A DNA stretch of 36,579 bases from Acidobacteriota bacterium (lineage in GTDB: Bacteria > Acidobacteriota > Terriglobia > Bryobacterales > Bryobacteraceae): positions 1 through 36,579 of the forward strand of contig VFZW01000018.1 in the NCBI GenBank assembly GCA_016871055.1, in the 5' to 3' direction. The position numbers and the translations under genes were made by a program. The notes below the pieces were generated by a model that had not been told where the DNA came from, did no database searches, and saw only the letters and a list, made by a program, of their open reading frames with translations. Positions 26,065 to 36,478 of the stretch are shown here, piece after piece (position 1 is the first letter of the stretch; each line of letters opens with the position of its first letter).

Positions 26065-29000
26065 ATGCGTATTATCGCGCTGTTCTTTGGATTCCTATCG
26101 ATCGGCCACGCCGGCCGCTATCTGGTCGAACTGAAGGCGCCGTCACCCGCCGAGTCCGTGATCGCTTCGCGCGCGCGGAACCCGCGCGAAGCCGCGCTGC
26201 GAATGCGAACTGGCGTGCGCGCCGCGCTCGAACGCTCCCGGGCCGCGATAGGCCTCCGGGAAGCGGAGATCGTCTACCGCATGGACTTTCTGATCAACGG
26301 GTTTGCGGTCGACATCTCCGAAGAACCGACGCGGGAACTCGCCGCCAAACCGGAGGTGCGCGCCGTTCATGATCTCAACGCGCCGATGCGCTACATCCTG
26401 GATGAAGCGATCGGGCTTTTGAAGGTGCGCGAAGCCATGGCCCTTGTCTCTCCTGAAAAGTCCGGGGGCGCGGGCGTCAAGATAGGAATCATCGATTCAA
26501 GCCTCGATATCGTGCATCCGGCCTTTCAAGACCCGGAGTTGCCAATGCCGGAAGGCTTTCCGAAAGGAGATTTGACGAAGACCAGCAACAAGATCATCTC
26601 GTACAAAACGTACGGCGAGATCTCGGCCGGCGCGGGCCTTAACGTGCGACAGCACGGCACGTTCGTTGCCGCGGCGGCAGCGGGCGCGCTTCACGAAAGT
26701 CCGCTTGGTCCAATTTCGGGAATTGCGCCAAAAGCCTGGATCGCCTTCTGCGACGTCGGGGATCCAGAGACGCTCCGGATCCTGAAGGTGTTCGAAGACG
26801 CCGCCGCCGATGGGATAGACGTTCTCAATTTCAGCGTTGCGTTCCTACACTTCCCAAGGCCGTCCGGCCAACGATTCTTCGAAGTCGTTGCCGAGCGCGC
26901 GATGCAACTCGGAACTGCCATCGTGTGGGGGGCCGCAAACCAAGGACCCGAACGCACGACCATTTCGGCCAGTAGCGTTTCCGAGGCCAATCTGGTCGTC
27001 GGAGGGGCGCGTAACACCCGCTACATCGGCGGCACTCTGAAACTCGCCGACGGGGCTTCCTTCCCGATCGTTCCCTACGAAGGCATCACCCTTCCCGCCG
27101 AGCCGATTACCGCCCGTTTGCGACAGGTGCGCGACCTCGAAGCGGTGACTGGCGCCTGCAATCCATTGCCCGAAAATAGCCTCTCCGGACAAATCGCTCT
27201 CGTTGATCACATTTACCCCTGCCGCCTCGCTCAGCGGACCGCGAATCTCGTCAAGGCCGGCGCGAAAGCGATCATCGCCTATCGAACTGGCGTCCCTTTC
27301 ACATCGAGTCCAGGCCCCGCATCGGAGGACATTCCCGCCGCTGCGATGGGCTTCGACGACGTGCTTGCTCTTCTGCAAACGGTATCCGCGGGCGCCGAAG
27401 TCACGCTTACGATTGCGCGCGAGAAGTTGCCCGCCGACCCCGCGCTCGCCTACAACGTCACCTCGGCGGGACCAACCCACGACTTCAAGATCAGACCGGA
27501 CCTGGTGGGCGTTGCGCAGCACGTCTACGCTCCGCTGCCGGACAACTCCTGGGGCGTGCGGGATGGAACGAGCATCGCAACGCCGATGGTGGCCGGCGGA
27601 CTCGCCGTGCTCAAGGCGGCGCGCCCGCAGCTTACGCCTCCGCAACTCTACTCCCTCGTCACCAACACTGCGACTCCAATGAATCTGCCCGTCATGGTGA
27701 CTGGCGCGGGCCGCATGAACCTGGAAGCGGCCATGAAGGCGACCCTTACGGCGCTGCCGCGGTCTCTGTCATTCGGCGCCGGCGCGGCCAACGTCGATCA
27801 GACTCGTGAACTGACGATCACGAATCTGGGCGACAGCGTCGAAGTCGTCGAGCTGACCGCGCAAGCCGCCGAAGGGCAATCGATCCCCGCCATCTCTCCT
27901 CCGTCGATCAACGTCCCCGCCGGTCAGTCGGCCAAAGTCACTGTGCGCTTCCAGGCGTCGAATCTCCGGCCGAACGAGTATCAAGGCTTTGTTCGGGCCG
28001 TCGGTCAGGCATCGGGGACAGAACTGCGGATCGCCTATTGGTACGCGGTGCCATCGGGCGTTCCGGCGGCAATCAAGGTTCTCGGGCCGACCGAATTTAA
28101 CGTGGGCTCGACCTACCGGCATTTTGACCAGATGCCCCAAATCCGGATACTCGACACTTCGGGTCTGCCGATGACCAATATTACGCCGCGCGTGTCGGTA
28201 CTCTCCGGCGGTGCGACGCTGAACTTTCTCGACGCCTGGAGTGAGAACCCCGGGGTCTTCTATCCCAGACTACGTTTCGGTCCCAACGTAGGTAACGTCG
28301 TTCTCCGTGTTCAAGCCGGCGCGATCACAAAGGACCACATTCTGTCAGTGGGCGGGTCTGCCTACCCACACATCGAGTTCTCGATCAACGGCCTCGATTT
28401 TGGCGGTGTGCTTACGGGCTCTTCGCGAGACCTCGATTTCACCCTTAACAACACCGGCGGCGCGGCGCTCATTGTCTCCAATCCCGTGTTCTCCGATCCA
28501 CAGTTCCGAATCGTCTCGCCAAATTTTCCGCTGACGATTGCTCCGGGCGCGTCGGCGCGCATTGTCATTCGCTTCACTCCCGCGCGCGCCGCCGCCGTCC
28601 AGGGCGCATCCGTCCGATTCGAAGCCAACGAGCCAGGTTTCGGACTGTTCGCTCTCCAGCTTGCTGGAACCGGCGCTCCGCCCGCCGGGCCGTTGACGCT
28701 GCAGGTCGACTCCGGCGTCTTCAGTAATTCCTTCGGCTACGGCGGCGGCGGTGCGCAGCAGGCGTTCTTCGTGAATCGCCTCACGCCTCCCAAATATCCG
28801 GCCGTACTACAAAGTGTGCAGATCTTCTTTTCGGATCGCCCGGACGGCCTCCGGCTCAACGTACCAATTACCGCGATCGCCCGACCGAATCCGGAGGGTG
28901 GTGAGCGGCTTCAGGCGTTTTCTTTTCTGCAATCGCCCGGAACGATCACCCGCCTGAACGCCTTCAACAGCTTTCCGTTTCCACAGAATCAGACGTTGCG

Positions 29001-29196
29001 CATCGAGTCGGGCGACTTCGTCGTCGGATTCTCCACGTCGAACCCGCAGGGCATTTTCCCTGCCGAAATCGATCGCAGTAACCCCTCCCAACGAAGGTCT
29101 TACACCTCCGCCGACGGCCAGCCATTCACGGTCATTGATGTCGAGAGTAATTTCCCCGGAAACTTCCTGATTCGCGCCGTGGTGACGTTTCCGTAG
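26065..29196 (+). CDS. Secreted subtilisin-like serine peptidase (S8) with PA insert
   Basis: The product is 1043 aa. A signal peptide (MRIIALFFGFLSIGHA) is followed by an inhibitor I9-like pro-region (about 18-110). The S8 catalytic domain (about 135-560) has Asp144 (GIIDSSLDIVHP), His197 (RQHGTFVAA), oxyanion Asn292 (GAANQGP) and Ser503 (GTSIATPMVAGG). A protease-associated domain is inserted at about 365-450 (SGQIALVDHIYPC, VKAGAKAIIAYRTG). After it come a fibronectin-like region (560-670), an ASPM/Hydin-like beta domain near 770-870 (FGGVLTGSSRDLDFTLNN) and an unrecognised C-terminal domain. It is a large extracellular endopeptidase. No sorting signal is seen. Confidence 0.92.
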   Translation: MRIIALFFGFLSIGHAGRYLVELKAPSPAESVIASRARNPREAALRMRTGVRAALERSRAAIGLREAEIVYRMDFLINGFAVDISEEPTRELAAKPEVRAVHDLNAPMRYILDEAIGLLKVREAMALVSPEKSGGAGVKIGIIDSSLDIVHPAFQDPELPMPEGFPKGDLTKTSNKIISYKTYGEISAGAGLNVRQHGTFVAAAAAGALHESPLGPISGIAPKAWIAFCDVGDPETLRILKVFEDAAADGIDVLNFSVAFLHFPRPSGQRFFEVVAERAMQLGTAIVWGAANQGPERTTISASSVSEANLVVGGARNTRYIGGTLKLADGASFPIVPYEGITLPAEPITARLRQVRDLEAVTGACNPLPENSLSGQIALVDHIYPCRLAQRTANLVKAGAKAIIAYRTGVPFTSSPGPASEDIPAAAMGFDDVLALLQTVSAGAEVTLTIAREKLPADPALAYNVTSAGPTHDFKIRPDLVGVAQHVYAPLPDNSWGVRDGTSIATPMVAGGLAVLKAARPQLTPPQLYSLVTNTATPMNLPVMVTGAGRMNLEAAMKATLTALPRSLSFGAGAANVDQTRELTITNLGDSVEVVELTAQAAEGQSIPAISPPSINVPAGQSAKVTVRFQASNLRPNEYQGFVRAVGQASGTELRIAYWYAVPSGVPAAIKVLGPTEFNVGSTYRHFDQMPQIRILDTSGLPMTNITPRVSVLSGGATLNFLDAWSENPGVFYPRLRFGPNVGNVVLRVQAGAITKDHILSVGGSAYPHIEFSINGLDFGGVLTGSSRDLDFTLNNTGGAALIVSNPVFSDPQFRIVSPNFPLTIAPGASARIVIRFTPARAAAVQGASVRFEANEPGFGLFALQLAGTGAPPAGPLTLQVDSGVFSNSFGYGGGGAQQAFFVNRLTPPKYPAVLQSVQIFFSDRPDGLRLNVPITAIARPNPEGGERLQAFSFLQSPGTITRLNAFNSFPFPQNQTLRIESGDFVVGFSTSNPQGIFPAEIDRSNPSQRRSYTSADGQPFTVIDVESNFPGNFLIRAVVTFP

Positions 29197-29218
29197 CGGA
29201 TTGGCCGCGTCTGACTCC

Positions 29219-29247
29219 TTGTCTCGCGTTGCGCTTGCAGATAGAAT
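29219..29247 (+). promoter_or_regulatory. Candidate promoter for the hybrid kinase gene
   Basis: TTGTCT (29219-29224) and TAGAAT (29242-29247) are 17 nt apart. Transcription from about 29254 would give a leader of about 60 nt containing the AGGAG ribosome binding site. Confidence 0.45.
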
Positions 29248-29316
29248 CGGAGCAACCCGCTCTGATTCTTTCAAGGCTGACCGATATGTAGCCTGACTCG
29301 GTGTGTTAGGAGTTTG

Positions 29317-32300
29317 ATGTCCAAATTGTGCCCAGGCCCCGGCGTGTCTTCTCTCGCCGCCTTCCTGCTGTTCGCCGGAGCGGCGGACGCGCAACATTAC
29401 AACTTCCAACAATTCGGTCACGCGCAAGGATTACACAGCCTATCGCCCGACGCTTTCATGTTTGACCCGGTCGGCTACCTATGGGTAGGCACTGAGAACG
29501 GGCTCTATCGATTCGACGGCGAGCGGTTCCAGGCGTTCGGAACCAACTACACGGTACGCAGCATGCTCCGCAACCGCCAGTCGATGTGGCTGCGCACGCG
29601 AGATGGCGTAGCGGTTTTTCGCAACGGAAAGGTCGAGCCGCTCGATATTCATGGCCTCGATTTCGTCGGCGATACGCAGGTCTTCGCGCGCGGCCCGGAG
29701 GGATCGCTTTTTCTGGGTGCGAGGACCGGACTGGCCCACTGTGTCGAACAAGGCGCGGCATTGCAATGCAAGATCGTGCCGGGGAGCGAAAAACTTCGCA
29801 TTCTGGCCATCGCCGGCGCGCAGACAGGGGACATCTGGTTCCTCGCCGAGGGTGAATTGTGGCGCTGGCACGATGGCCGCCTGTCCCGTTTCGGTCCCGA
29901 GGCCGGCGTATCCAACAAACGCTGGAGCGCGATCGGTTTTCATTCCGCTGGAACCGTATTCCTGCGCGCCCCCGAGTCGCTTTTGGTCTTTGACCGGGGA
30001 AAAGAACGCGCTGTTCGAGAAATCCCGATTGAAGATGTCGCCGATCTTCGGCACATCCTGCTCTATGTGGATCGCCACGACGTCGCGTGGTGGAATACCA
30101 AGGCCGGGCTCGCATCCTGGGACGGACGCCGTGTTCGGCGGTTCTCAACGCGCGAAAACGGATTGCCCAGCAACGTTGTTTCGGGCATGATCGAGGACGC
30201 CTCCGGCTCCTATTGGCTCGCCACCGATGGCGTCGGACTGTACCGTTGGGCCGGATTCCGCGATTGGATGGGCTGGGGGCCTGAAGCCGGCCTTCCGGCC
30301 GAGAGTATCCGCTCGATTCATCGCGATCGTGCGGGAACGCTCTGGATCGGTACCAACATGGGCCTCTTGCATTTGGACATTGCTACGAACCGTTGGATCC
30401 CCGCGCGAGGTCCGGCGGCGAAGATGGACATTCGCTCCATCGCCAGCTCGGCCAGCGGCCATTTGTGGATCTCGGGCGCCGGTTACGGCGTCGGAAGGAT
30501 GCGCCCGGGAACCTCCGATTGGCGTTGGTTCGACCAAGCCGATGGCCTGCCGGCCAGCCCGATTCGTGACATGGCCGAGGTCGATGGCGATCTAATCTTC
30601 GCAGCCAAGGACGGTGTCTTCCGGCTGCGCGCTGGAGAATCGAGATTTTGCCCTGAACCGATGCCCGTCGGCGCAAAACTGAATATTTACAGCATGCATG
30701 TGGCCGCCGATGGCACGGCGCTTGTCGCCAGCCGAGGACTCTTGATTCTCGAAAAGGGCCGCTGGCGAAAGGTAGCGCCGCCCGATGGTTTGAAGGACGA
30801 TTTGATTCGCAGCGCTTCCAAGGCGCCCGACGGAGCAATCTGGATCTCCTATCGCAATCCGCACGGGCTCACACGGCTAGTCGAGCGGAACGGCCAATTC
30901 ACCGCGACCCACTACAGTGCTGAAGATGTCCTCAGTTCCGACCGCGTCAGTTTCGTGCGCCACGATCTGGCGGGCAACCTGTGGATTGGCGCCGACCGCG
31001 GCATCCAATCCTACGCCGCCGGCCGATGGCACGCTTGGACCCGGCAGGACGGTCTGATCTGGGACAATACGAACTCAACGGCGTTTCTGGCTCAGCCGGA
31101 CGGCGGACTTTGGATCGGCACCAGCCGGGGCATTAGCCATTTCCGCCCCCCGGTGCTGCCACTCCCGGAACGCTCGATTCCGCTTTCGCTCGGGTCCCTT
31201 CGCTTTGGCGATTCGGCTGTCGAGGACTTCACCAACATCGAAATACCTTTCGACCGCCGCTGGATGACCGCCCGATTTTTGGTGCTGCAATTTGACCGGC
31301 GCGAGGACCTGCAGTACGAGTACCGTCTCGACGGTTTGTCGGACCGCTGGATACGCACCTCGAATACCGAAATTTCGTTACTGGCGCTTCCTGCCGGCGA
31401 TTACACACTGCATTTTCGCGTCCGCGAGCGGAATCGGGAATGGAACACGCGCTTCAACGCGGCCACCTTTCGCATTCTGCCGCCCTGGTGGGCAACGTGG
31501 TGGTTTCGATCCGTCTGTGTTTCGCTCACTCTGGCCGGCATCGCGCTGGTTATTCAATGGCGGCTTCGAGATGGCATGCGGCGCCGCCAACAACTCGAGG
31601 AGTTAGTCCGGAGCCGTACCGAGGAACTGGCAACTGCGCGGGACGCCGCACTGGAGGCCAGTCGCGCCAAGGCAGCCTTTTTGGCCAACATGAGCCACGA
31701 GATCCGTACTCCGATGAACGGCGTCGTCGGTATGAACGATCTTCTGCTTCGATCGCCGCTCTCGGCCGAACAACGGGAATATGCCGGCGCCGTCAAGGAG
31801 TCGGCGGAATCGCTCTTGGTCATCCTCAACGATATCCTCGATTTTTCCAAGATCGAGGCGGGCAAGTTGCAGATCGAGTCCGCCGTCTTCGATCTCTGGA
31901 AGACCGTCGAGAGCTCCGTCGAGTTGTTTGACGAACGGGCGATGCAAAAAGACCTCCACTTGATCTGCCACATCGACCCTACCGTTCCGATTTCGGTCCG
32001 CGGCGACGCTGTGCGCGTTCGGCAGGTCTTGCTCAATCTCATCAGCAACGCCATCAAGTTCACTTCGACCGGCGGGGTGGATGTATGGGTTCGGACCGCC
32101 GAATCCGGCATACAGTTTGAGGTCGTCGATACGGGTATCGGTATTCCCGCCGACGCCGCGGGGCGCGTTTTTCAACACTTCTCGCAGGTCGACGATTCCA
32201 CCACGCGCCGCTTCGGCGGCACCGGCCTCGGCTTGGCGATTTCCCGTCAGCTATGCCAGTTGATGGGTGGTTCGATCGGTTACTCCAGCAACCCGGGTGC

Positions 32301-33069
32301 GGGGTCGTCGTTCTGGTTCTACCTCCCGCTTCCGGCCGCCGCCGGAGACTTGACGCTGTTCGAGCCGCTGGCCGGCAAGACACTGCTCGTATTGGAAGAC
32401 AACCCAGCCCAGCGTGCGAGTCTCATCGCGATTGCCGAGACCCTGCGACTCTCAGTTCTTCACGAATCGGCCCGTGCCGACTTTGCCTACGTCGGCAACA
32501 TCCCGCGGGCGCGCGAGGTGGCCGAAGGGTTAGCCGCCGAGGGATCCCTTGTGCTCATGGCCGGCGCCGTGGCGGGGGCAGGCTGCATCGGCTACGAACA
32601 ATCCCTCCATCGCCGCGAAGCCTTTGCTCGCCAACTCACGCAATCGCGCCTTGCCGCGCCAAGGCCGTCCGCTTCCCCTGTCGTTGCCGCCGGCCTCCGG
32701 ATTCTCGTCGTCGAGGACAACCTCGTTAACCAGCGCCTGGCCGAACAGATCCTCAAGAAACTCGGCGCCTCGGTGGCCATCGCCGCCGACGGAGAGCAAG
32801 CCATTGACGCTTTCCGCCGTGGGCGTTTCGATCTCATCTTCATGGACTGCCAAATGCCCGTTATGGATGGATTCGAGGCCACGCGCGCCATTCGCACCAT
32901 CGAGCCGCCCGGCCAGCACACTCCGATCATCGCCATGACTGCCAATGCCATGCCCGGTGACCGTCAGCAATGCCTCGACGCCGGCATGGACTACTATCTG
33001 TCCAAACCAGTCCGCGTCGACCAGATCGCCGCCGCGCTCGAACGTCTCCCGCAACGCGTTAGTGCGTAA
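29317..33069 (+). CDS. Propeller/Y_Y_Y hybrid sensor histidine kinase
   Basis: The product is 1250 aa. The start is ATG 29317 with AGGAG at 29308-29312; a TTG three bases earlier is less likely. A signal peptide (to about 27) is followed by a periplasmic two-propeller region of ligand-binding repeats ([52 protein letters not shown] and others). Next come a Y_Y_Y domain (about 620-710), one transmembrane helix (about 725-745), HisKA with His794 ([11 protein letters not shown]) and a HATPase domain (GTGLGLAIS). Then a degenerate receiver (about 1019-1115) and an intact receiver with Asp1177 ([12 protein letters not shown]) and Lys1230. In Bacteroidetes such proteins sense carbohydrates; here the ligand is unknown. 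No DNA-binding domain is present. Its end overlaps the convergent ABC gene by 11 bp. Confidence 0.94.
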   Translation: MSKLCPGPGVSSLAAFLLFAGAADAQHYNFQQFGHAQGLHSLSPDAFMFDPVGYLWVGTENGLYRFDGERFQAFGTNYTVRSMLRNRQSMWLRTRDGVAVFRNGKVEPLDIHGLDFVGDTQVFARGPEGSLFLGARTGLAHCVEQGAALQCKIVPGSEKLRILAIAGAQTGDIWFLAEGELWRWHDGRLSRFGPEAGVSNKRWSAIGFHSAGTVFLRAPESLLVFDRGKERAVREIPIEDVADLRHILLYVDRHDVAWWNTKAGLASWDGRRVRRFSTRENGLPSNVVSGMIEDASGSYWLATDGVGLYRWAGFRDWMGWGPEAGLPAESIRSIHRDRAGTLWIGTNMGLLHLDIATNRWIPARGPAAKMDIRSIASSASGHLWISGAGYGVGRMRPGTSDWRWFDQADGLPASPIRDMAEVDGDLIFAAKDGVFRLRAGESRFCPEPMPVGAKLNIYSMHVAADGTALVASRGLLILEKGRWRKVAPPDGLKDDLIRSASKAPDGAIWISYRNPHGLTRLVERNGQFTATHYSAEDVLSSDRVSFVRHDLAGNLWIGADRGIQSYAAGRWHAWTRQDGLIWDNTNSTAFLAQPDGGLWIGTSRGISHFRPPVLPLPERSIPLSLGSLRFGDSAVEDFTNIEIPFDRRWMTARFLVLQFDRREDLQYEYRLDGLSDRWIRTSNTEISLLALPAGDYTLHFRVRERNREWNTRFNAATFRILPPWWATWWFRSVCVSLTLAGIALVIQWRLRDGMRRRQQLEELVRSRTEELATARDAALEASRAKAAFLANMSHEIRTPMNGVVGMNDLLLRSPLSAEQREYAGAVKESAESLLVILNDILDFSKIEAGKLQIESAVFDLWKTVESSVELFDERAMQKDLHLICHIDPTVPISVRGDAVRVRQVLLNLISNAIKFTSTGGVDVWVRTAESGIQFEVVDTGIGIPADAAGRVFQHFSQVDDSTTRRFGGTGLGLAISRQLCQLMGGSIGYSSNPGAGSSFWFYLPLPAAAGDLTLFEPLAGKTLLVLEDNPAQRASLIAIAETLRLSVLHESARADFAYVGNIPRAREVAEGLAAEGSLVLMAGAVAGAGCIGYEQSLHRREAFARQLTQSRLAAPRPSASPVVAAGLRILVVEDNLVNQRLAEQILKKLGASVAIAADGEQAIDAFRRGRFDLIFMDCQMPVMDGFEATRAIRTIEPPGQHTPIIAMTANAMPGDRQQCLDAGMDYYLSKPVRVDQIAAALERLPQRVSA

Positions 33070-33802
33070 CCGGTTCGTCGCGCTCGATTTTGCCGTCCCG
33101 CAAGAACACAATCCTGTGCGCGTGCATAGCGATGTCGTGCTCGTGCGTAACCAGAATGATCGTGTTGCCAGCCTGATAAAGCCGCTCGAACAGGCCCATG
33201 ATTTCCACGCCCGTCGCCGAGTCGAGCGCGCCGGTCGGTTCGTCGGCCAACAGAATCGAGGGCCGCGTTACCAGCGCCCGGGCGATCGCCACGCGCTGGC
33301 GTTGACCGCCCGATAGCTCGTTCGGCTTGTGGTACATGCGGTTTTCCAGATCGACCTGGCGCAACGCCTCCCGCGCCCGCGCGACACGTTCGTTCGCTTC
33401 GATTCCCGCGTAGATCAGTGGCAGTTCGACGTTGTGCAGGGCTGTCGCGCGCGGCAGCAGATTGAACGTCTGAAAGACGAATCCGACTTCTTTGTTCCGA
33501 ATATGCGCCAACTGATCGTCGTTCATCGTCGACACCAGGTTGCCGTTAATGAAGTAGTCGCCGCTCGACGGCGTGTCCAGGCAGCCAATCAAGTTCATCA
33601 GCGTCGACTTGCCCGAGCCCGAAGGTCCCATAATGGCAACGTACTCGCCCTTTTTCACATCGAAAGTGATGCCGGAGCACGCGTTGATCGTCTGGTCGCC
33701 CATCACGTAGGTCTTCCAGAGGTTCATCGTTCGAATGATAATGCCTGTACGGCGAAGTTCTTCGCCCTGCGCCTGGGCGCTGATTGTGGCTGCCTGTGCC
33801 AT
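33059..33802 (-). CDS. ABC transporter ATPase, MacB/LolD type
   Basis: The product is 247 aa. Walker A GPSGSGKS is at 59-66, the Q-loop FQTFNLLPR near 110-118, the signature LSGGQ at 163-167 and Walker B ILLADEP at 183-189; the switch histidine is in [20 protein letters not shown] and [10 protein letters not shown] place it with the MacB/LolD/FtsE-like group of lipoprotein, antibiotic or peptide exporters. It follows the MacA-like adaptor by 19 nt on the same strand. The FtsX-like permease normally next to it is absent, since the following gene is the convergent hybrid kinase. A short N-terminal extension (about 20 residues) precedes the usual start of the domain; an internal Met26 is a less likely start. 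Confidence 0.92.
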   Translation of the reverse strand: MAQAATISAQAQGEELRRTGIIIRTMNLWKTYVMGDQTINACSGITFDVKKGEYVAIMGPSGSGKSTLMNLIGCLDTPSSGDYFINGNLVSTMNDDQLAHIRNKEVGFVFQTFNLLPRATALHNVELPLIYAGIEANERVARAREALRQVDLENRMYHKPNELSGGQRQRVAIARALVTRPSILLADEPTGALDSATGVEIMGLFERLYQAGNTIILVTHEHDIAMHAHRIVFLRDGKIERDEPVTH

Positions 33803-33821
33803 GTTGTGTGCGGGTACTCTC

Positions 33822-35237
33822 TTACGATTCTGCTTTGACGGGCGACTTGTTATCTACCTTGATCTTAGCCTCATTGCGGAGAGTCCGTATCACCTTGTAG
33901 CTTCCCGTGATGATTTCGTCACCTTCGTTGAGGCCGCTCAGGACCTCGATGTCGGTCGCGCCGGTGATCCCTGTGTCTACCTTTTGGAAGACCGCACGCT
34001 CACCGCGGATGACAAATACGCCCTGAACTTCTTCTTTCTTGGCGCGTGCGAGGGCCGGGTCGGTTACAGGTTCGTCCTTTTGGCCCTCTTTCTTTTCCAG
34101 ATCGCCCTTCGTTCTAACCGTAAGAGCCTGAATCGGAATAGAAATCGCCTTTGACCGCGTCGAAGTGACAATTTTTGCCGTCGACGACAACCCTGGCCGG
34201 ATCTCGTCCGGCGGATTGTCAAGCGCGATGACGACCTTGAAATCCTTCGCTTCCTGGCTCGAAATGGCCGACTGAGATGCCGCCAGACCCGTTGACCGCA
34301 GAATCGCCGTATTGCCGATCTCGATCACGTGGCCCTTGAACGTTTTGCCGGGAATCGCATCGATCGTAATATCGGCCACCTGGTCCAGCTTCACATCCAC
34401 GATATCGGTCTCGTCGACCTTGACTTCGGCAGTGATTAGCGACATATCGGCGATCGTCATGATCAGCGATGCCGGCGAATTCTGAATGCCCGGCACCACC
34501 GTTTCGCCAACGCGCACCGGAAGATTCGTGACAACGCCGTCAATTGGCGCCGTCGCCTGCGTGCGTTGCAGTGCGTCGGAGGCGCGACGCAAATTGGCCT
34601 GGCTCACGCCGATCCGCCGCTGCGAGGCCGCCAACTGCGCCGCGAACTGCTCCCGGCTCGCCCGCGCCTGCGCGATCCGCGATTCGGCTTCCGGAATCGC
34701 CGCCGTAAACGAGTCGAACGACGCCTTACGCGTGTCGAACTCCTGTCGCGACATCAAACCGGCGTCGACCAACTGCTTCGCCCGGTCGAAATCCGCCCTG
34801 GCCCTGGTCAGGTCCGCTTTGACACGGTCCAACCCTGCCTGTAACGTCCGGATGTTCGAATCCTGGGCTTTCAACGCCGCTTCGGCCGCCGACGATTCCG
34901 CTTCCGACGAGGTTACTGTCGCTCGCTGTGCCGCCACCTCCGCTTCCGGTTGAACGGACTCCAACTTCGCCAGCAACTGGCCCTTGCGCACCCGCGCGCC
35001 TTCGACGACGAGGATATCGGTGATCCGGGCCGCGCCATTGGCGTTCGACCCGATGTTGATGTAATTGCGGGGCTTAATCTCACCCGACGCGGTGACGATG
35101 CTAGTCAGATCCTGGCGCACGGCCTTTCCGGTCTGTACCGTGACGATGCCCTTTTGATTCCACTTGACACTCGCGTAGCCTGCGCCGGCCACAACCGCCA
35201 CTGCGGCGACGCCGGCGACAATTTTCCACGTTTTCAC
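33822..35237 (-). CDS. MacA-like periplasmic adaptor (membrane fusion protein)
   Basis: The product is 471 aa with one N-terminal transmembrane anchor (about 5-25). The biotinyl-lipoyl-like domain ([38 protein letters not shown]) is split by a long coiled coil (about 95-220, rich in Ala, Gln and Arg). The hairpin closes at [21 protein letters not shown] beta-barrel domain and a membrane-proximal domain follow ([18 protein letters not shown]). An unusual acidic-basic insert lies near 385-415 ([24 protein letters not shown]). Such proteins link an inner-membrane ABC transporter to an outer-membrane channel. The ATPase follows 19 nt downstream; no outer-membrane TolC gene is seen. Confidence 0.9.
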   Translation of the reverse strand: MKTWKIVAGVAAVAVVAGAGYASVKWNQKGIVTVQTGKAVRQDLTSIVTASGEIKPRNYINIGSNANGAARITDILVVEGARVRKGQLLAKLESVQPEAEVAAQRATVTSSEAESSAAEAALKAQDSNIRTLQAGLDRVKADLTRARADFDRAKQLVDAGLMSRQEFDTRKASFDSFTAAIPEAESRIAQARASREQFAAQLAASQRRIGVSQANLRRASDALQRTQATAPIDGVVTNLPVRVGETVVPGIQNSPASLIMTIADMSLITAEVKVDETDIVDVKLDQVADITIDAIPGKTFKGHVIEIGNTAILRSTGLAASQSAISSQEAKDFKVVIALDNPPDEIRPGLSSTAKIVTSTRSKAISIPIQALTVRTKGDLEKKEGQKDEPVTDPALARAKKEEVQGVFVIRGERAVFQKVDTGITGATDIEVLSGLNEGDEIITGSYKVIRTLRNEAKIKVDNKSPVKAES

Positions 35238-35302
35238 AGGTTAAGCTGCTCCCAATTTGGATAGACGCCCCACTCCGGGCGAAAGTTCAATATTTCTATT
35301 GG

Positions 35303-35578
35303 TTAACGACCCTTCAGCCAAGTGACTTTGACCGGATTCGTCGCCTGACACTGGCCCGAATCGGTCATACCCGAGGAAATCTGCGCACATGCCACGCCAG
35401 TGGCGGTGTTCATCGCATCCGTTTCGCTCGATCCCACCGCCGTACCACAGGCCTGCCTCCCGCAAAATTCTTTGCAGACTTCGACCTTGTAGCCCCCCAG
35501 CGACATCGTCGAATACGCCATCAGCCCAATGAGCGCCGCACCCACTCCGGCGATGGCGATGATCACGTTCTTGTTCAT
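35303..35578 (-). CDS. 91-aa membrane-anchored cysteine-rich protein
   Basis: The product is 91 aa: MNKNVIIAIAGVGAALIGLM begins a single transmembrane helix (about 4-24), followed by a soluble region with five cysteines (35, 39, 44, 64 and 77), which suggests disulfides in the periplasm. A larger frame is open upstream, but ATG 35578 overlaps the accA TGA by four bases (ATGA), which supports this start and translational coupling. I do not recognise the family and would not assign a function. Acetyl-CoA carboxylase itself is cytoplasmic, so the coupling may reflect expression level and not a shared pathway. Confidence 0.75.
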   Translation of the reverse strand: MNKNVIIAIAGVGAALIGLMAYSTMSLGGYKVEVCKEFCGRQACGTAVGSSETDAMNTATGVACAQISSGMTDSGQCQATNPVKVTWLKGR

Positions 35579-36417
35579 TCCTCGAAAAAGCTCCCCATCT
35601 TGCGGAACTTCTCGTAGCGGTGCTCGATCAACTCCGCCGCGCTCATCGGCGCCAACTCCGCCAGCGCCCGCTCGATGGCCGCTTTCAGATTCGCCGCGGC
35701 ACCGTCCCAGTTGGTATGCGCGCCGCCGGCCGGTTCGGGAATCACGCCGTCGATCAGCCCTAACTGGAGGAGATCCGGCGCCGTGAGCCGCAACGCATCG
35801 GCCGCCAATTCGGCTTTGCCGGCGTCGCGCCAAATAATCGCCGCGCACGACTCGGGGCTGATCACCGAATAGATTGCGTTTTCCATCATCAACACAGCAT
35901 TCGCCACGCCCATAGCCAGCGCACCGCCCGAACCGCCTTCGCCGATCACGATCGAAACTACCGGCGACTTGAGCCTTGTCATCTCACGAAGGCTGACCGC
36001 GATGGCCTCCGCCTGCCCTCGTTCTTCGGCGTCGATGCCCGGATAGGCGCCCGGCGTATCGAGCAATGCCACGACCGGACGGTTGAATTTCGACGCCAGC
36101 TTCATCGTGCGCAGCGCCTTGCGATAGCCCTCCGGCTTGGGCATCGCGAAATTGCGGTGCAGCTTCTGTTTGGTGTCCCGGCCCTTCTGATGGCCGACGA
36201 GCATGATCGGCTTCTCGTCGAGAAAACCCATGCCCGCGACGATGGCCGGATCGTCGCCATAGAAGCGATCTCCGTGTATCTCGGAAAAGCCGGTCAGTAT
36301 GCGTTCGACATAGTCGAGCGTGTGCGGGCGTTTTGGGTGGCGCGCCAACTGCACGCGCTGCCAGGTAAGGGCCATCGGAGACGAGCCGCCTTCGATTCCC
36401 AACGGGATTTCATCCAT
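35575..36417 (-). CDS. accA: Acetyl-CoA carboxylase carboxyltransferase subunit alpha
   Basis: AccA transfers the carboxyl group from biotin to acetyl-CoA with AccD, the first committed step of fatty-acid synthesis. The product is 280 aa from ATG 36417 (GTG 36429 would add four residues). WQRVQLARHPKRPHTLDYVERI, GDRFYGDDPAIVAGM, GHQKGRDTKQKLHRNFGM-like sequence (here NFAMPKPEGYRKALR), LDTPGAYPGIDAEERGQAEAIA and VIGEGGSGGALA are all typical. The N-terminal helical part of E. coli AccA (about 40 residues) is missing: only 14-18 residues precede TWQRVQLARHP. TACAAT (minus strand 36436-36431) ends 13 nt before the ATG. No accD is seen nearby. Confidence 0.94.
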   Translation of the reverse strand: MDEIPLGIEGGSSPMALTWQRVQLARHPKRPHTLDYVERILTGFSEIHGDRFYGDDPAIVAGMGFLDEKPIMLVGHQKGRDTKQKLHRNFAMPKPEGYRKALRTMKLASKFNRPVVALLDTPGAYPGIDAEERGQAEAIAVSLREMTRLKSPVVSIVIGEGGSGGALAMGVANAVLMMENAIYSVISPESCAAIIWRDAGKAELAADALRLTAPDLLQLGLIDGVIPEPAGGAHTNWDGAAANLKAAIERALAELAPMSAAELIEHRYEKFRKMGSFFEE

Positions 36418-36430
36418 GGGCAACGTCACT

Positions 36431-36471
36431 ATTGTAACGTGGCGGCGAACGGAAGCGCTTGGCGCTATACT
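36431..36471. promoter_or_regulatory. Divergent promoter region of accA and the Uma2-like gene
   Basis: TACAAT on the minus strand (36436-36431) faces accA. TATACT on the plus strand (36466-36471) ends 7 nt before the ATG at 36479, which suggests a leaderless transcript. No clear -35 elements are seen in either direction. Confidence 0.45.
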
Positions 36472-36478
36472 GCAATCG

